Shown here one piece after another: positions 15,969 to 25,251 of a stretch of 64,000 bases of DNA. Position numbers and translations under genes: made by a program. Location of the stretch: positions 186,001-250,000 of the forward strand of contig NZ_VAJM01000006.1 in assembly GCF_005771675.1 (NCBI RefSeq), read 5' to 3'. The notes under the pieces are model-generated. The model was not told the origin of the DNA, did not search any database, and was given only the letters and a program-made list of their open reading frames with translations. Origin of the DNA: Hymenobacter jeollabukensis (lineage in GTDB: Bacteria > Bacteroidota > Bacteroidia > Cytophagales > Hymenobacteraceae). How positions within the stretch are numbered: position 1 is the first letter of the stretch; each line of letters begins with the position of its first letter.

Positions 15969-17849
15969 ATGGATACGGACCACGTCAACTACGGCCTCTC
16001 GGCCGCCAGCGCCGAAGAAAAAACGCCCATCGAAGACGCGCCCAACCCGCTGCCGCGGGCGGTGCTGCGCCTCAACAACGTGATGCTGCTCGACGGCGAG
16101 TGGCGCTTTGCCCTCGACGCCGACGACGCGGGCCTCAACGAAAGCTGGTACCTCGGCCGCGACTACGAGCACGTGGCCACCTGGCCCGGCTCGGTGGAAA
16201 TGCACTTGGCCGAAGCCCGCGGCCTGAGCGACCCGGCCCGCTGGCACGACCAGGTGGTGGCCTGGTACGAGCGGGAATTCACCGTGCCGGCCTGCGCCGA
16301 GCCCGGCGGGCGCTGCATGTATCAGCTCACCTTCGGGGCCTGCGGCTACGAAACCCGGGTGTGGCTCAACGGCCGCCCGCTGCGCACCATCGAGGGCGAA
16401 GACGTGCACTACGGCGAGTACACCTCGTTTTCCTTCGAGCTGGACGAGAGCCTGCTGCTGCCCGTCAACCGTCTCACCGTGCGCATTGCCGACACGATGG
16501 ACGCCGAGACACCGCGGGGCAAGCAGGAGTCGCACGTGTACAAGCGCGGCGGCATCTGGTACCAGACCTACACCGGGGCCGTGCGCTCGGTGTGGCTGGA
16601 AGTGGTGGAGCGCAACCGCCTCCGCTCCCGCGTGAGCGTGGTGAGCTTGGTGGAAGACCGGCTGGTGCGCTTCAATGTGGCTACCCGCATCCACGACCCG
16701 GGCCAGTACACGCTGCGCCTGCAGGTGTTTGAGCGCCCCAACGGGCACGGCCCCGCCACCGAGCCGCTGGCCTCGTCGGACTTCCCGCTGCGGCTGGAAG
16801 CGGGCCAGAAGCAGCAGCGCGTGGTGCTGGAAGTGCCCGGCGCGGAGCTTTGGTCGCCGGAGCACCCGCAGCTCTACCGCCTGGTGGCCGAGCTCATCGA
16901 CGAGCACGGGTACGCAGCCCGCATCGAGGCGCAGTTTGGGCTGCGCAAGATCGAGGCGCGGGGCCGCTACGTGTACCTCAACAACGAGCCCACCTACCTC
17001 GACGGCATCCTCTACCAGCCCGGCACGGCCAGCTACGAGGAAATACGCCGCCATTTCCGGGCCATGAAGGAGCTGGGCTGCAACCTGGTGCGCGTACACA
17101 TTGCCGGCGTCGACCCGCGCATCTACCAGCTGGCCGACGAGCTGGGCCTGCTGCTGTGGGTGGAAGTGCCCAGTCCGCACTCCTCCACCCCGCGCAGCCG
17201 CCAGAACCACCGCGCCGAGCTGCTGCGCATGCTGGCTTTGATGGAAACGCACCCGTCCATCGTCATCTGGAGCCTCTACAACGAGGACTGGGGCGCCCAG
17301 GACATTGCCTCCAACGCCGCCACCCGCCGCTACATCATCGACACCTACCACTACATGCACCTGGAGCACCCGCAGTTCCTGGTGGTCGACAACGACGGCT
17401 GGCAGCACATTTCCTGGGAGGGTCGGCTGAAGTCGGACCTGCTCACGGCCCACCTCTATACGCCCGCCCTGGACCGCTGGCGCGAGCTGCTCGACCAGCT
17501 CACCGCCGGCCAGCTGGAGGGCGTGGCGGCCTTTCCGCTGGTGGTCGGCGACCCGTTTTTCTACCGCCATCAGGTGCCGCTCATCGTCAGCGAGTGGGGC
17601 GGCTTCGGCTTCTCCGACTACGGCGGCCCCCAGGACGCGGCCGCCCGCACCGAGCAGATCCGGCAGTTCAAGCACGAGCTGCGCCAGCGCCCCATTGCCG
17701 GCGATGTGTACACCCAGGCCACCAACATCGAGGATGAGCGCAACGGCCTGATCGACCCGCAGACGGGCGAGCTGTCGGTGCCGGCGGGGCTGCTGGACTC
17801 ACGCACTAAGCCGGAGCCGCCGCCTGCCACACCTAAACCAATAGTGTAG
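15969..17849 (+). CDS. Glycoside hydrolase family 2 (beta-galactosidase/glucuronidase-like)
   Basis: A 626-residue GH2 enzyme: sugar-binding jelly roll (GEWRFALD, GACGYETRVWLNGR), immunoglobulin-like domain, then TIM barrel. The acid/base is Glu439 (SLYNEDWG) and the nucleophile Glu542 (SEWGGFG). I prefer ATG 15969; the longer frame starts at a TTG (15909). No signal peptide is visible, so it is probably cytoplasmic, or exported by an unusual route. The barrel motif NLVRVHIAG lacks the usual His-Tyr-Pro sequence, which leaves the sugar specificity open. Proximity to GH53 suggests galactosides. Confidence 0.88.
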   Translation: MDTDHVNYGLSAASAEEKTPIEDAPNPLPRAVLRLNNVMLLDGEWRFALDADDAGLNESWYLGRDYEHVATWPGSVEMHLAEARGLSDPARWHDQVVAWYEREFTVPACAEPGGRCMYQLTFGACGYETRVWLNGRPLRTIEGEDVHYGEYTSFSFELDESLLLPVNRLTVRIADTMDAETPRGKQESHVYKRGGIWYQTYTGAVRSVWLEVVERNRLRSRVSVVSLVEDRLVRFNVATRIHDPGQYTLRLQVFERPNGHGPATEPLASSDFPLRLEAGQKQQRVVLEVPGAELWSPEHPQLYRLVAELIDEHGYAARIEAQFGLRKIEARGRYVYLNNEPTYLDGILYQPGTASYEEIRRHFRAMKELGCNLVRVHIAGVDPRIYQLADELGLLLWVEVPSPHSSTPRSRQNHRAELLRMLALMETHPSIVIWSLYNEDWGAQDIASNAATRRYIIDTYHYMHLEHPQFLVVDNDGWQHISWEGRLKSDLLTAHLYTPALDRWRELLDQLTAGQLEGVAAFPLVVGDPFFYRHQVPLIVSEWGGFGFSDYGGPQDAAARTEQIRQFKHELRQRPIAGDVYTQATNIEDERNGLIDPQTGELSVPAGLLDSRTKPEPPPATPKPIV

Positions 17850-17906
17850 GCTACAGCCCTGAATTGACGCCATAACAAGCGCTTGTACCAACAAACACTG
17901 ACACGC

Positions 17907-19040
17907 TTACCGCTTCATCCGCAGCGTCGCGGCCACTTTGCGAAAGTCCGCCACCGGATCGGTGACGGCAGCCGGCTTGGCAGTTGGTACTTTACCCTTC
18001 ACCGGATTCTTTGGCGCTGGTTTGGCCGCTGAGGCCGGCGGTCCAAACACTACGCCGTGGAAAATCAGCGTAGCGTCCTCGTCGGTGCGGATGAGTTGGT
18101 AAAAGCTGTTGCGCCGCCCGCGCAGCGTGCTGCTGCCGCTGACTTCGTAGCCCGAACCGGACGGCAGCTGCCGCTCCTGGCTCTGCAGGGTAGCACCGGG
18201 CGTGGTCAGGGCCCGGACCAGGCGCAGCAGCCGCAGCCGGGCTTCTTCGGCGGGCAGCGGCGGCAGCACCTGCACGGAAAAGCGGGTGGCGAACGTATCG
18301 GGCACGGCGCCGGCGCTGCCCGCCGGGCCAAACACGTAGGTTTTGTCGGCGCGGCGCACTTCCAGCAGCTGGTAGGGCGTGCCGGTCAGGCTGAGGACGA
18401 AGGGCGCCAGCTCCAGCGGCGGCACCTGCCCTTGGGGGTCGTAGTAGCCGGTGAGCAGCATCTGCCGCAGCTCGGCTTCGGCCGCCGCGTCGTTATCGGG
18501 GTAGAGGCCAAACACCAGCGTGAAGCTGGCCGAGTCGCCGAAGGCCAGCATCATCAGGTCTTTGCCCGGTTCCAGGCTGGCGCCTTCGCCAAATACGGCC
18601 GGGTAGCCGTTGAACTGCAGCTCGTGCTGCCGCACTTCCTTGGCGCGACCAGCTAGGTACTGCTCGACCACTAGGCCGCGTATTTTCAGGAAGTTCCCCT
18701 CGCTCACGCGCAGCACTTCCAGCAGGGAGCCATCGGGTCGGGCCAGGCCATTGAGCGACTCTTCCGGCGCGTAGCCCGGGGCGGCCTGCACGTAGAACGT
18801 GGAGCCGGGCACGCGTCGGTGCCGGGCCGTGAGGGTGCTACGCACGGTGTCGGGCACAGTGCTTTCGGCCGTTTTTTCAGGCGTTTGGGCCGCAGCGGGT
18901 AGTCCGAAGCCCAGCAGGAGGCTCGCCAGCAGCCAGTGCCACAACACGTTAGCAGCCCGTCCTGGTCGGCTTGCAGATAGAGCCTTGGCTGCTTGGGCAC
19001 TGGCCCGGCGTACGGAGAGTATCGTGTTGATGATGAGCAT
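17907..19040 (-). CDS. Secreted hypothetical protein
   Basis: A 377-residue protein. Residues ~32-52 form a hydrophobic segment (VLWHWLLASLLLGFGLPAAAQ) that looks like a signal peptide after a long basic N-terminus, so the true start may lie further in. The mature part contains LEVLRVSEGNFLKIRGLVVEQYLAG and VFGLYPDNDA, with an Ala/Pro/Lys-rich tail. I do not recognise a family. It follows the membrane-protein gene by 13 bases, so it is in an operon with that gene and miaE. A 12-bp palindrome, ACAAGCGCTTGT, lies just past its 3' end at 17875-17886. Confidence 0.6.
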   Translation of the reverse strand: MLIINTILSVRRASAQAAKALSASRPGRAANVLWHWLLASLLLGFGLPAAAQTPEKTAESTVPDTVRSTLTARHRRVPGSTFYVQAAPGYAPEESLNGLARPDGSLLEVLRVSEGNFLKIRGLVVEQYLAGRAKEVRQHELQFNGYPAVFGEGASLEPGKDLMMLAFGDSASFTLVFGLYPDNDAAAEAELRQMLLTGYYDPQGQVPPLELAPFVLSLTGTPYQLLEVRRADKTYVFGPAGSAGAVPDTFATRFSVQVLPPLPAEEARLRLLRLVRALTTPGATLQSQERQLPSGSGYEVSGSSTLRGRRNSFYQLIRTDEDATLIFHGVVFGPPASAAKPAPKNPVKGKVPTAKPAAVTDPVADFRKVAATLRMKR

Positions 19041-19053
19041 ACGTAAGCACCCG

Positions 19054-19638
19054 TTAGCCGGTCCTGGTCTGCGAGCCACCAAAGCCTTGTTCGGGGGCCC
19101 AGTCAGGCAGTTTGGCTATCCAGGGGGTTTGGGTGTGCCAGGGTACCCCGGGCAGCGCACGGCGCAGCTTCCCCGCATCAATCAGCTCAGAGGAAAGACA
19201 AAGTACCTGCCCGTTCCGTAGCCACAACTCGCTGTAACCGAGAGGCCGCCACGGGGCTATTTTCACATCCTGAGATTGGTAATGCACCACTTCCAGCACA
19301 TCTACCTTAGGAAAGCAGCGCCATTGTGTTGGGAAGCCGTAGCATAGCCCGAGTATGTCAACGCGCAGCTCCGCCCCTTTATGAAAATTACGGTGCGTGC
19401 GATAAGCCCGAAAATCCAGCCGGGAGTACAGCAACAGAGGCGAAAAGCACAGCGTTAGTAGACCTGCGGTTGTGAGCCGGCTGGTGAAAGACTTTTCTGC
19501 GGGGTAACCCAGCATAATCACCAGCAGCATTCCTCCAAACATGGCGAAGAGCGGCAGCCAGTGCCAGCGGCGAAGCAGGTAACCGCGCCAGCTTCGGGGA
19601 AAAGTGTGCAGACCGACGGCCTTAACGGCAGCTGCCAT
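19054..19638 (-). CDS. Small membrane protein, possibly PH-like C-terminal domain
   Basis: A 194-residue protein with two membrane helices (LPLFAMFGGMLLVIMLGY and TTAGLLTLCFSPLLLYS) followed by a cytoplasmic region (GYSELWLRNGQVLCLSSELI) that resembles bacterial PH-like domains. The ATG shares one base with the miaE stop (ATGA), so it is translationally coupled to miaE. The product has no known function; the coupling does not by itself imply a role in tRNA modification. Longer antisense-like frames over this region are ignored. Confidence 0.6.
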   Translation of the reverse strand: MAAAVKAVGLHTFPRSWRGYLLRRWHWLPLFAMFGGMLLVIMLGYPAEKSFTSRLTTAGLLTLCFSPLLLYSRLDFRAYRTHRNFHKGAELRVDILGLCYGFPTQWRCFPKVDVLEVVHYQSQDVKIAPWRPLGYSELWLRNGQVLCLSSELIDAGKLRRALPGVPWHTQTPWIAKLPDWAPEQGFGGSQTRTG

Positions 19639-20279
19639 CAGTGCATTCGGTCGTCGCGCACCGGCAGGCTGGTCACGATGTCGCCCTCGATTTTGAGCAG
19701 CTCCTGCAGGCGCGCGTCCACTTCCTGCGGGTCGCAGTATTCCTTGGCTAGGTCCACGTAGGCCACGAAGTGCCCGGCCTCGGACACCATCAGCTCGTAG
19801 TAAAACTTGCTCAGCTCCTGGTCGGGAATGTGCTTCCAGAGCAGTTTGAACCGCTCGCAGCTGCGCGCTTCGATGAGCGCCGACACCAGCAGCTGGTCCA
19901 TGAGCTGCCGCTCGCGGGCCCCGCCGCGGCGCACGTGCTTGAGCAGTTCCACCACGTACTCGTCGCGGCGCGGGCGGCCCAGCGGCAGACCGCGCTTGCG
20001 CAGCTCCTGCAGCACCCGCTCGAAGTGGCTCCATTCCTCGGCCACCAGCTCGGTCAGCTCGTCGACGAGGCGGGTTTTCTCGGGGTAGCTCACGATCAGC
20101 GAAATGCCGGTGCTGGCCGCTTTCTGCTCGCAGTAGGCGTGGTCGACGAGGATGTCGCCGATGTTTTTGCTGGCAATATCGACCCAGCGTGGGTCGGTGT
20201 TGAGCTTGAGCTTGAGGATGGTTTTTTCGCGCTGCTGAGCTACCTCGGTCGAGGGCAGCGCGGCGTTATGATCGGTCAT
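19638..20279 (-). CDS. miaE: tRNA-(ms2i6A37) hydroxylase MiaE
   Basis: Non-haem diiron monooxygenase that hydroxylates the isopentenyl group of ms2i6A37 to ms2io6A37. At 213 residues it has the family length. Diiron ligands sit in a four-helix arrangement: Glu51, Glu82-x-x-His85 (EEWSHFERV), Glu137, and Glu167-x-x-His170 (SEAGHFVAY). The start ATG 20279 is preferred over an upstream ATG lying in an intergenic repeat. MiaB, which makes its substrate, is encoded at 30143. An octad-type inverted repeat sits directly upstream of both genes. Confidence 0.93.
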   Translation of the reverse strand: MTDHNAALPSTEVAQQREKTILKLKLNTDPRWVDIASKNIGDILVDHAYCEQKAASTGISLIVSYPEKTRLVDELTELVAEEWSHFERVLQELRKRGLPLGRPRRDEYVVELLKHVRRGGARERQLMDQLLVSALIEARSCERFKLLWKHIPDQELSKFYYELMVSEAGHFVAYVDLAKEYCDPQEVDARLQELLKIEGDIVTSLPVRDDRMH

Positions 20280-20291
20280 AGTCGAGGATTG

Positions 20292-20400
20292 TCGAATGGC
20301 TAAATGGTCAAATTGCTGGTCGTTCTGCACTTGAAGCTATTATTCAGCCCACACATCAGAACAGCCAATCATTTAACTATTTAACAATTCAATCATTCAA
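20292..20400. repeat. Octad-type inverted repeat, copy A
   Basis: The left arm (20292-20327) is made of 8-bp units such as CTAAATGG and TCAAATTG, then GGTCGTTCTG. The right arm (20357-20400) begins CAGAACAGCC and continues with CATTTAA-type units. It forms an imperfect hairpin. A second copy is at 29982-30070 and a right-arm-like fragment at 33762-33786. It fills the gap between the porin and miaE. Confidence 0.7.
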
Positions 20401-20406
20401 AGTCGT

Positions 20407-22356
20407 TTAGTCGAAGAAGTTCCACTTCAGCCCGAGCTGGAAGCTGCGGGGGTTGCCGGTGTAGAAGGGCGTGGGGAAGTAGCCGGCTTCGGGCAAACCC
20501 TGGTTGACGTACGCCATTTTCAGGAACACCGATACCGTTTTGATGTCGGCCGTGAAGAACACGTCGGCCACCGCGAAGCCGCGGGAGGTGAAGTGGTCCT
20601 GCACGTAGAACTGCTGCACGCTCGGCGCATAGTCGTAGGGCGTCCAGCTCGACTGGAAGTAGGTCTCGACCCCGAACTGGCTGAACAGGGCTTTTTTGAA
20701 GATGAAGCCCTCGGCGTAGATGCGCGAGTTGCCCACCAGCTTCGGAACGCGCAGGCCCTCCCCTTCGCCGCCCTGCGTGAAGGTCACCTGGTTGTCGAGG
20801 CGCAGCAGGCCGTAGCTCAGCTGGTGGCGCAGAAAGCCCACCAACAGCTGCTTGCTGCCGTCGATCTGACGAGGCAGCAGGTCGCGGCGGTAGTTTTCGC
20901 GCTGGCCGTAATACACCAGGTTGTAGATGGTCACGAACGAGGCCGAGACCTGCACGCGCTGCTGCCAGGCCGCGTCGGCGCGGCTCAGGCGCTGGTTCAG
21001 GCTCACCGTGAGCTGGTCGACGGTGGTATTACCCACTCTGAGAATGTCGCCGGTGGCGGTGGTATCGGGCCAGGCGTGGTGGTTGCCCCGGAACTGCTGC
21101 TGGGTGAGCGTGGGCGCGTAGGTGGAGTGCAGAACCTCGCCGGTCAGCGGGCCGAAGCGCACGCGCCCGCGCAGCCATACTTCGTTGAAGAACTTGTACT
21201 CCCCGGCCGCTTCCACGTCGAACAGCTTGCGCCAGCGGAAGGAGGCCGTGCCGCCCACAAACAGCTGATTCGCCGTTACTTCGGGCAGCACGTCGATTTC
21301 CTGATCCGGGTTGCTGGCGCGCGACTGCGTGCGCAGCCGGGCGTTGCGGTAGCGGCCGTAGAGGCGGTATTCCAGAAAATCGGTGCGCCCAAGCAGGCCC
21401 AGGGTGTTTTCCAGCTGCCGGTAGGTGGAGCGGTCATCGGTCTGGGTCGAGCTGCGCAACACCTGGGCGTAGTAGTCGCGGTCAAGGGGGCCGAGGGTGA
21501 AGTCGTCGGTGTAGCGGTTGTACTGCCGGCGCCAGTCGAGCAGGTGGTAGGCGGTCAGGCCCCGGCCCACCAGGTTGTAGGTGTGGGTGAGGTGAAACTG
21601 GTCGCGGTGGTCCTTGTTCTGGGCCTGACGCAGCCACACATCCTCGCTGCGGTAGTCGAAAAGGAAGGAGAGCGTGTCTCCGTCGGTGGCGCGGGGCTTG
21701 ATGCCGCCCTGCTCGATGGCACGGTGCCGGGCCTCGTAGTAGTTGAGCAGCACGTGGTACCGCTCGTCCTTGGTCTGGTAGCGGGCAAAGATGAGCACCC
21801 CGGCGTGCGTCACCTGCGGGTCGCGGCTGTTGGTAGTGCCCAGCTGCTTGTTGGCCCCGAACCGCTCGTAGGCAATGCCCACGTTCACCGCCTTTTTGAT
21901 GCTGCGGGTGTAGGCGCCCTCGAAAATCTGCTCGCCGGCCCCGCCCTGCACGAAGCGGAAAAAGCTGTAGGGCGAGCGGGTGTCGTAGTACGGAATAGTG
22001 GCCGGGTCGCGGAAGTAGCGGTCGAAGGCGTTGCGGCCGACGCGGGCGCCGAGGCGGGTGTTGGGCTCCCACAGCAGGCGGCGCGAGGCCAGGGCCACGT
22101 TGCCCAGGCTTTGCTGGAAGGTACTGTCGTAGTACCAGTTGCGACTGTTGTGCATACCCGTCAGGGTGGTATCCAGCGGGTGACCGTCGGGCTGGTTGCG
22201 CAGCACATCCACCTCCCGCACGACGAGGGTGGTCTTGGGGCCGTAGATGGCCCGGGTGGAATCGTCGACCACCTGGGCGCGGCTCAGCGTGGGCAGCAGG
22301 CCCAGCGGCAGCCCCAGCAGGGGCAGCCACCAGCGGCCAGGGCGCGGGGAGGTCAA
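20407..22356 (-). CDS. Putative outer-membrane beta-barrel porin (Porin_10-like)
   Basis: About 649 residues with a signal peptide (WWLPLLGLPLGLLPTLSRAQ), then a short plug-like region and many alternating amphipathic strands with aromatic girdles, ending SFQLGLKWNFFD, a typical beta-barrel C-terminus ending in Phe. It matches what I recall as the Bacteroidota 'putative porin' family. The start is a TTG at 22356, 16 bases after the lpxK stop; a much longer open frame overlaps lpxK and is not used. Co-transcription with lpxK links it to the outer membrane. Confidence 0.8.
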   Translation of the reverse strand: MTSPRPGRWWLPLLGLPLGLLPTLSRAQVVDDSTRAIYGPKTTLVVREVDVLRNQPDGHPLDTTLTGMHNSRNWYYDSTFQQSLGNVALASRRLLWEPNTRLGARVGRNAFDRYFRDPATIPYYDTRSPYSFFRFVQGGAGEQIFEGAYTRSIKKAVNVGIAYERFGANKQLGTTNSRDPQVTHAGVLIFARYQTKDERYHVLLNYYEARHRAIEQGGIKPRATDGDTLSFLFDYRSEDVWLRQAQNKDHRDQFHLTHTYNLVGRGLTAYHLLDWRRQYNRYTDDFTLGPLDRDYYAQVLRSSTQTDDRSTYRQLENTLGLLGRTDFLEYRLYGRYRNARLRTQSRASNPDQEIDVLPEVTANQLFVGGTASFRWRKLFDVEAAGEYKFFNEVWLRGRVRFGPLTGEVLHSTYAPTLTQQQFRGNHHAWPDTTATGDILRVGNTTVDQLTVSLNQRLSRADAAWQQRVQVSASFVTIYNLVYYGQRENYRRDLLPRQIDGSKQLLVGFLRHQLSYGLLRLDNQVTFTQGGEGEGLRVPKLVGNSRIYAEGFIFKKALFSQFGVETYFQSSWTPYDYAPSVQQFYVQDHFTSRGFAVADVFFTADIKTVSVFLKMAYVNQGLPEAGYFPTPFYTGNPRSFQLGLKWNFFD

Positions 22357-22372
22357 ACGGCAGATAATAACG

Positions 22373-23437
22373 TCAGGCAACGGCACGGGGCGTAAGCAAG
22401 GGCGTGAGCAGGGCCTGCAGGCGCGCAGCGCCGTCGGCCAGGAAAGCGACCCGGATGGGAACGTAAAACAACGGCAAACTCGCCGCGCTGGTGTGCAAGG
22501 CCGGCTCGCGCAGGCGGGCGGCGTCCTTTTCGGTGGTAATAATAACGGCCCCGGCCGGCAACGCGGCGCCCAGCTGCCGCAGCTCGGCCGCCGTGAAGGC
22601 GTGGTGGTCGGCAAAGCGGTGGTGGGCGGCAATCGGGTGGCCGCGCCGCCGCAGCTCGGCCAGCAGGGGCTCGGGCTGGGCAATGCCGGTGAGTACCACG
22701 ACGGGCTGACCGGCAGCGGGCAGCGGGCCCGCTTCGGCAAAAACCGGCTGCGGCGGGCCGTATTCGTAGCTCGAAAACAGCACGGGCACCCCGGAGCGGG
22801 CGTAGCGAAGGGCCCGGGCCGTGGCCTGCTGCCGGGCCGCCGCGGGCAGCTCCGCCGGACACTTGGTCACCACGATGACGTCGGCGCGGCGGGCGCCGCG
22901 GCGGCTTTCGCGCAGGCGGCCAGCGGGCAGCACGTGGTCGAGCCAGAAGGGCCGGGCCAGTTCGGTGAGCAGAATATTCAGGTCGGGGCGCACGCGGCGG
23001 TGCTGGTAGGAGTCGTCGAGCACCACGGCCGTCACCCCGGGCGCCTGGGCGGCCAGTTCGGCCAGGCCGTGGCGGCGGTCTTCGTCGACCACCACCGGCA
23101 CCCGGCCGCCGAAGCCGTGAAAGTGCTGCCAGGGCTCGTCGCCGATGCTGGCGGCCGTGTCGGCGCTGGTGGCGCGGCGGAAGCCCCGGGTCTGGCGGCC
23201 GTAGCCGCGGCTGAGGATGGCCGGCTGCTGGCCCAGGTCGAGCAGCTGCTGCGTCAGCCAGGCCACGTGCGGGGTTTTGCCGGTGCCGCCTACGCGCAAG
23301 TTGCCCACGTTGATGAGCGGTACGGCCGCCGCCGTGCTTTGCCAGAAGCCCGTATCGTAGAGCCAGTTGCGCACCGCCGCCACGCCGGCGTACAGCCAGC
23401 TCAGGGGCAAGAGCAACAGGGTCAGCAAACGGGGCAT
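22373..23437 (-). CDS. lpxK: Tetraacyldisaccharide 4'-kinase LpxK
   Basis: Phosphorylates the 4' position of the lipid A disaccharide at the inner membrane. At 354 residues it is normal length. There is an N-terminal membrane anchor (LLTLLLLPLSWLYAGVAAV) and a Walker A motif GGTGKT at 50-55 within NVGNLRVGGTGKTP. DDSYQHRRV at 141-149 corresponds to the usual DDGFQHR, here with Gly-to-Ser and Phe-to-Tyr changes. A TATTTTTG -7 box lies 37 bases upstream. It is followed closely by a porin gene. Confidence 0.95.
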   Translation of the reverse strand: MPRLLTLLLLPLSWLYAGVAAVRNWLYDTGFWQSTAAAVPLINVGNLRVGGTGKTPHVAWLTQQLLDLGQQPAILSRGYGRQTRGFRRATSADTAASIGDEPWQHFHGFGGRVPVVVDEDRRHGLAELAAQAPGVTAVVLDDSYQHRRVRPDLNILLTELARPFWLDHVLPAGRLRESRRGARRADVIVVTKCPAELPAAARQQATARALRYARSGVPVLFSSYEYGPPQPVFAEAGPLPAAGQPVVVLTGIAQPEPLLAELRRRGHPIAAHHRFADHHAFTAAELRQLGAALPAGAVIITTEKDAARLREPALHTSAASLPLFYVPIRVAFLADGAARLQALLTPLLTPRAVA

Positions 23438-23474
23438 GGCAGGCAGCCGCGCGGCACACGGCCACGACGGGCGG

Positions 23475-23482
23475 CAAAAATA
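23475..23482 (-). promoter_or_regulatory. -7 box TATTTTTG of lpxK operon
   Basis: Exact TANNTTTG match on the minus strand, 37 bases before the lpxK ATG, in the divergent gap with the SMUG2-like gene. Confidence 0.5.
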
Positions 23483-23537
23483 CGCGAAATGCCGCCGCCC
23501 CGGCCGCCCGCAGCGCTATTGCGTACTGATTTGGCCT

Positions 23538-24221
23538 ATGACCGCGCCCTCCACCTTCGCCGACCGCCTGCTGGCCCTGCTCACCGCCTTCCCCGCCGCC
23601 CCGCCCCTGCCCGACGGCGTGCAGGCCCTGAACCCCTACCAAACCGAGCCCGCCCGCGGCCTGCTCACGCAGTTTGCCCAGCGCTACTACGCTGATAATA
23701 AGCCCCGCGTGGCCTTGCTCGGCATCAACCCCGGCCGCTTCGGCGCCGGAAGCACCGGCGTGGCTTTCACCGACCCGGCCGCCCTGGCCACGCACTGCGG
23801 CATTCCCAACGAGTTGCCGCGGCGGCCGGAGCTGTCGAGCCAGTTCGTGTACCAGCTCATCGACGCAGTGGGCGGGCCGGCGGCGTTCTACAGGCATTTT
23901 TACCTTGGTTCGCTGTATCCGCTGGTGCTCATGCGGGCGGGCCGCAACTACAATTATTACGATTCCCGGGCCGTGACGCAGGCGCTCTGGCCCGATTTGC
24001 AGCGGTCCTTGCAGCAGCAGGTGGCCGCCGGCCTGCGCCGCGACGTGGCCATCAGCCTGGGCCGCCGCAACGGGGAATATTTCACCAAGCTCAACCAGGA
24101 GCTGGGCCTGTTCGAGCGGATTCTCGTCTTCGACCACCCGCGCTTTATCATGCAGTACAAGCGCCGTGAAGCCCCCGATTACGCCCTGCGCTACGCGGCA
24201 CGGCTTGCGGACCTGTTGTAA
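23538..24221 (+). CDS. SMUG2-like uracil-DNA glycosylase family protein (DUF4918)
   Basis: A 227-residue protein. The uracil-DNA-glycosylase-fold motifs are LLGINPGRFGAGSTGVAFTD (water-activating loop, about 57-76), GSLYPLVL in the middle, and VFDHPRFIMQY near the C-terminus as the His-Pro leucine-loop motif. These match DUF4918/SMUG2-like proteins, presumed to remove uracil or damaged bases from DNA. ATG 23538 lies in the 100-base gap after the divergent lpxK; the frame is open further upstream. A weak hairpin AAGCGG/CCGCTT (24230-24250) follows the stop. Confidence 0.85.
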   Translation: MTAPSTFADRLLALLTAFPAAPPLPDGVQALNPYQTEPARGLLTQFAQRYYADNKPRVALLGINPGRFGAGSTGVAFTDPAALATHCGIPNELPRRPELSSQFVYQLIDAVGGPAAFYRHFYLGSLYPLVLMRAGRNYNYYDSRAVTQALWPDLQRSLQQQVAAGLRRDVAISLGRRNGEYFTKLNQELGLFERILVFDHPRFIMQYKRREAPDYALRYAARLADLL

Positions 24222-24294
24222 AGGCATTCAAGCGGGCACGGGGTCCGCTTAAGCTTTGCAGCCCCAGCAGACCCGGATGCATAACGAGCCGGGG

Positions 24295-25035
24295 CTAATC
24301 CACCCGAATCCAACGAAGCGTGAAGGTGGCCTGACCGCTGGTCTGGGTGTTGCGCAGCCAGACGTTGGTGGAGTTGTTGTCCACGTTCTCGTAGCTGACG
24401 GAGATAGACATACCTGTGCCACCCGCCCCGCTATCATCTACGCTAAACATTAGCGTGGGCTTGTAGCCCAGGTTGTGAAACCAGGTGAAGTGGCCCTGCA
24501 CGCCGGCGTTCAGAGTTAGGGGGTTCGAGTACACGGCCTGGCGGATGCTCCCGTTCACGTCGAGCTTGCGCTGGGGCGTTGCGGTGCCCACGCCCACGTT
24601 GCCCGTGTTGTCGATGCGCAGGCCCTCGGTACCGCCGTCGTTGCTGAGCCAGTTGTTGTTGAGCCGCACGTTGGCCGTGGCCGTGTGGTTGCCCAGGTTG
24701 TCGGCCCCCGAGGGCAGCGTCACGCTGTTGCCCCCGCTGATGCTCAGCGACTGGCCGCTCACGTTCAGGGTTTGCGTCAGGTTAAACCAGCTTGTGCCGT
24801 TGAAATAGTAGTAGCCGGCCGTGCCATCGGTCTGATATACCAGCAGGCCCTGGGCCGGAGTGCTGATGGCCGTGCGCTGGGCCGCCGTCATGCGCGGGGC
24901 CAGCAGGCCCTTGCTGGTGGACTTCACCTCCAAGGCGGCGGAAGGATCGGGGCTGGCGGTGCCCACGCCCACCGACTGCGCCAAGGCAACTGGAGCGGTG
25001 AGCAGGAACAAGAGCAAAGTAGTAGTGTGCTTCAT
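24295..25035 (-). CDS. Secreted VGIGT-motif protein with lectin-like C-terminus
   Basis: A 246-residue exported protein with signal peptide MKHTTTLLLFLLTAPVALAQ, directly followed by SVGVGTASPDPSAALEV, the first of two VG(I/V)GT-x-x-P motifs (second: NVGVGTATPQRKLDVNGSIR). The middle has the GLLVYQTDGTAGYYYFNGTSW module. The C-terminal ~75 residues (HFTWFHNLGYKPTLMFS ... ATFTLRWIRVD) are beta-rich and resemble an H-type-lectin-like fold. The family is common on Bacteroidota cell surfaces and phage-like fibres; function unknown. Two larger relatives are at 44540 and 46713. Confidence 0.7.
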   Translation of the reverse strand: MKHTTTLLLFLLTAPVALAQSVGVGTASPDPSAALEVKSTSKGLLAPRMTAAQRTAISTPAQGLLVYQTDGTAGYYYFNGTSWFNLTQTLNVSGQSLSISGGNSVTLPSGADNLGNHTATANVRLNNNWLSNDGGTEGLRIDNTGNVGVGTATPQRKLDVNGSIRQAVYSNPLTLNAGVQGHFTWFHNLGYKPTLMFSVDDSGAGGTGMSISVSYENVDNNSTNVWLRNTQTSGQATFTLRWIRVD

Positions 25036-25251
25036 AGCAGGTAGTTGGTCGTGAATGCCCAATGCCTCACCTCGGGGCCGGGCTTGGGGCGAAACTATTT
25101 TTCCGCCCGACATCGTCCAACTGCGCAGCACACTTTATCCATAAAATCAGGTATTTACACTTAGAACGTCCCCGCATCGGGCAGCCGGGCTGACTTCGCG
25201 GGGCAGAGGAGTTCCGGTTCCTGAAGCCGCAAGCGAAAAGCCGCTACCGTA

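Noticed and set aside
15888-17675. 595-codon open frame opposite the GH2 gene
   Set aside because: Antisense shadow; the GH2 catalytic residues are on the plus strand.
20593-22395. 600-codon open frame opposite the porin gene
   Set aside because: Antisense shadow; composition (Val, Ala, Gly, His runs) is that of a reverse-read GC-rich gene.
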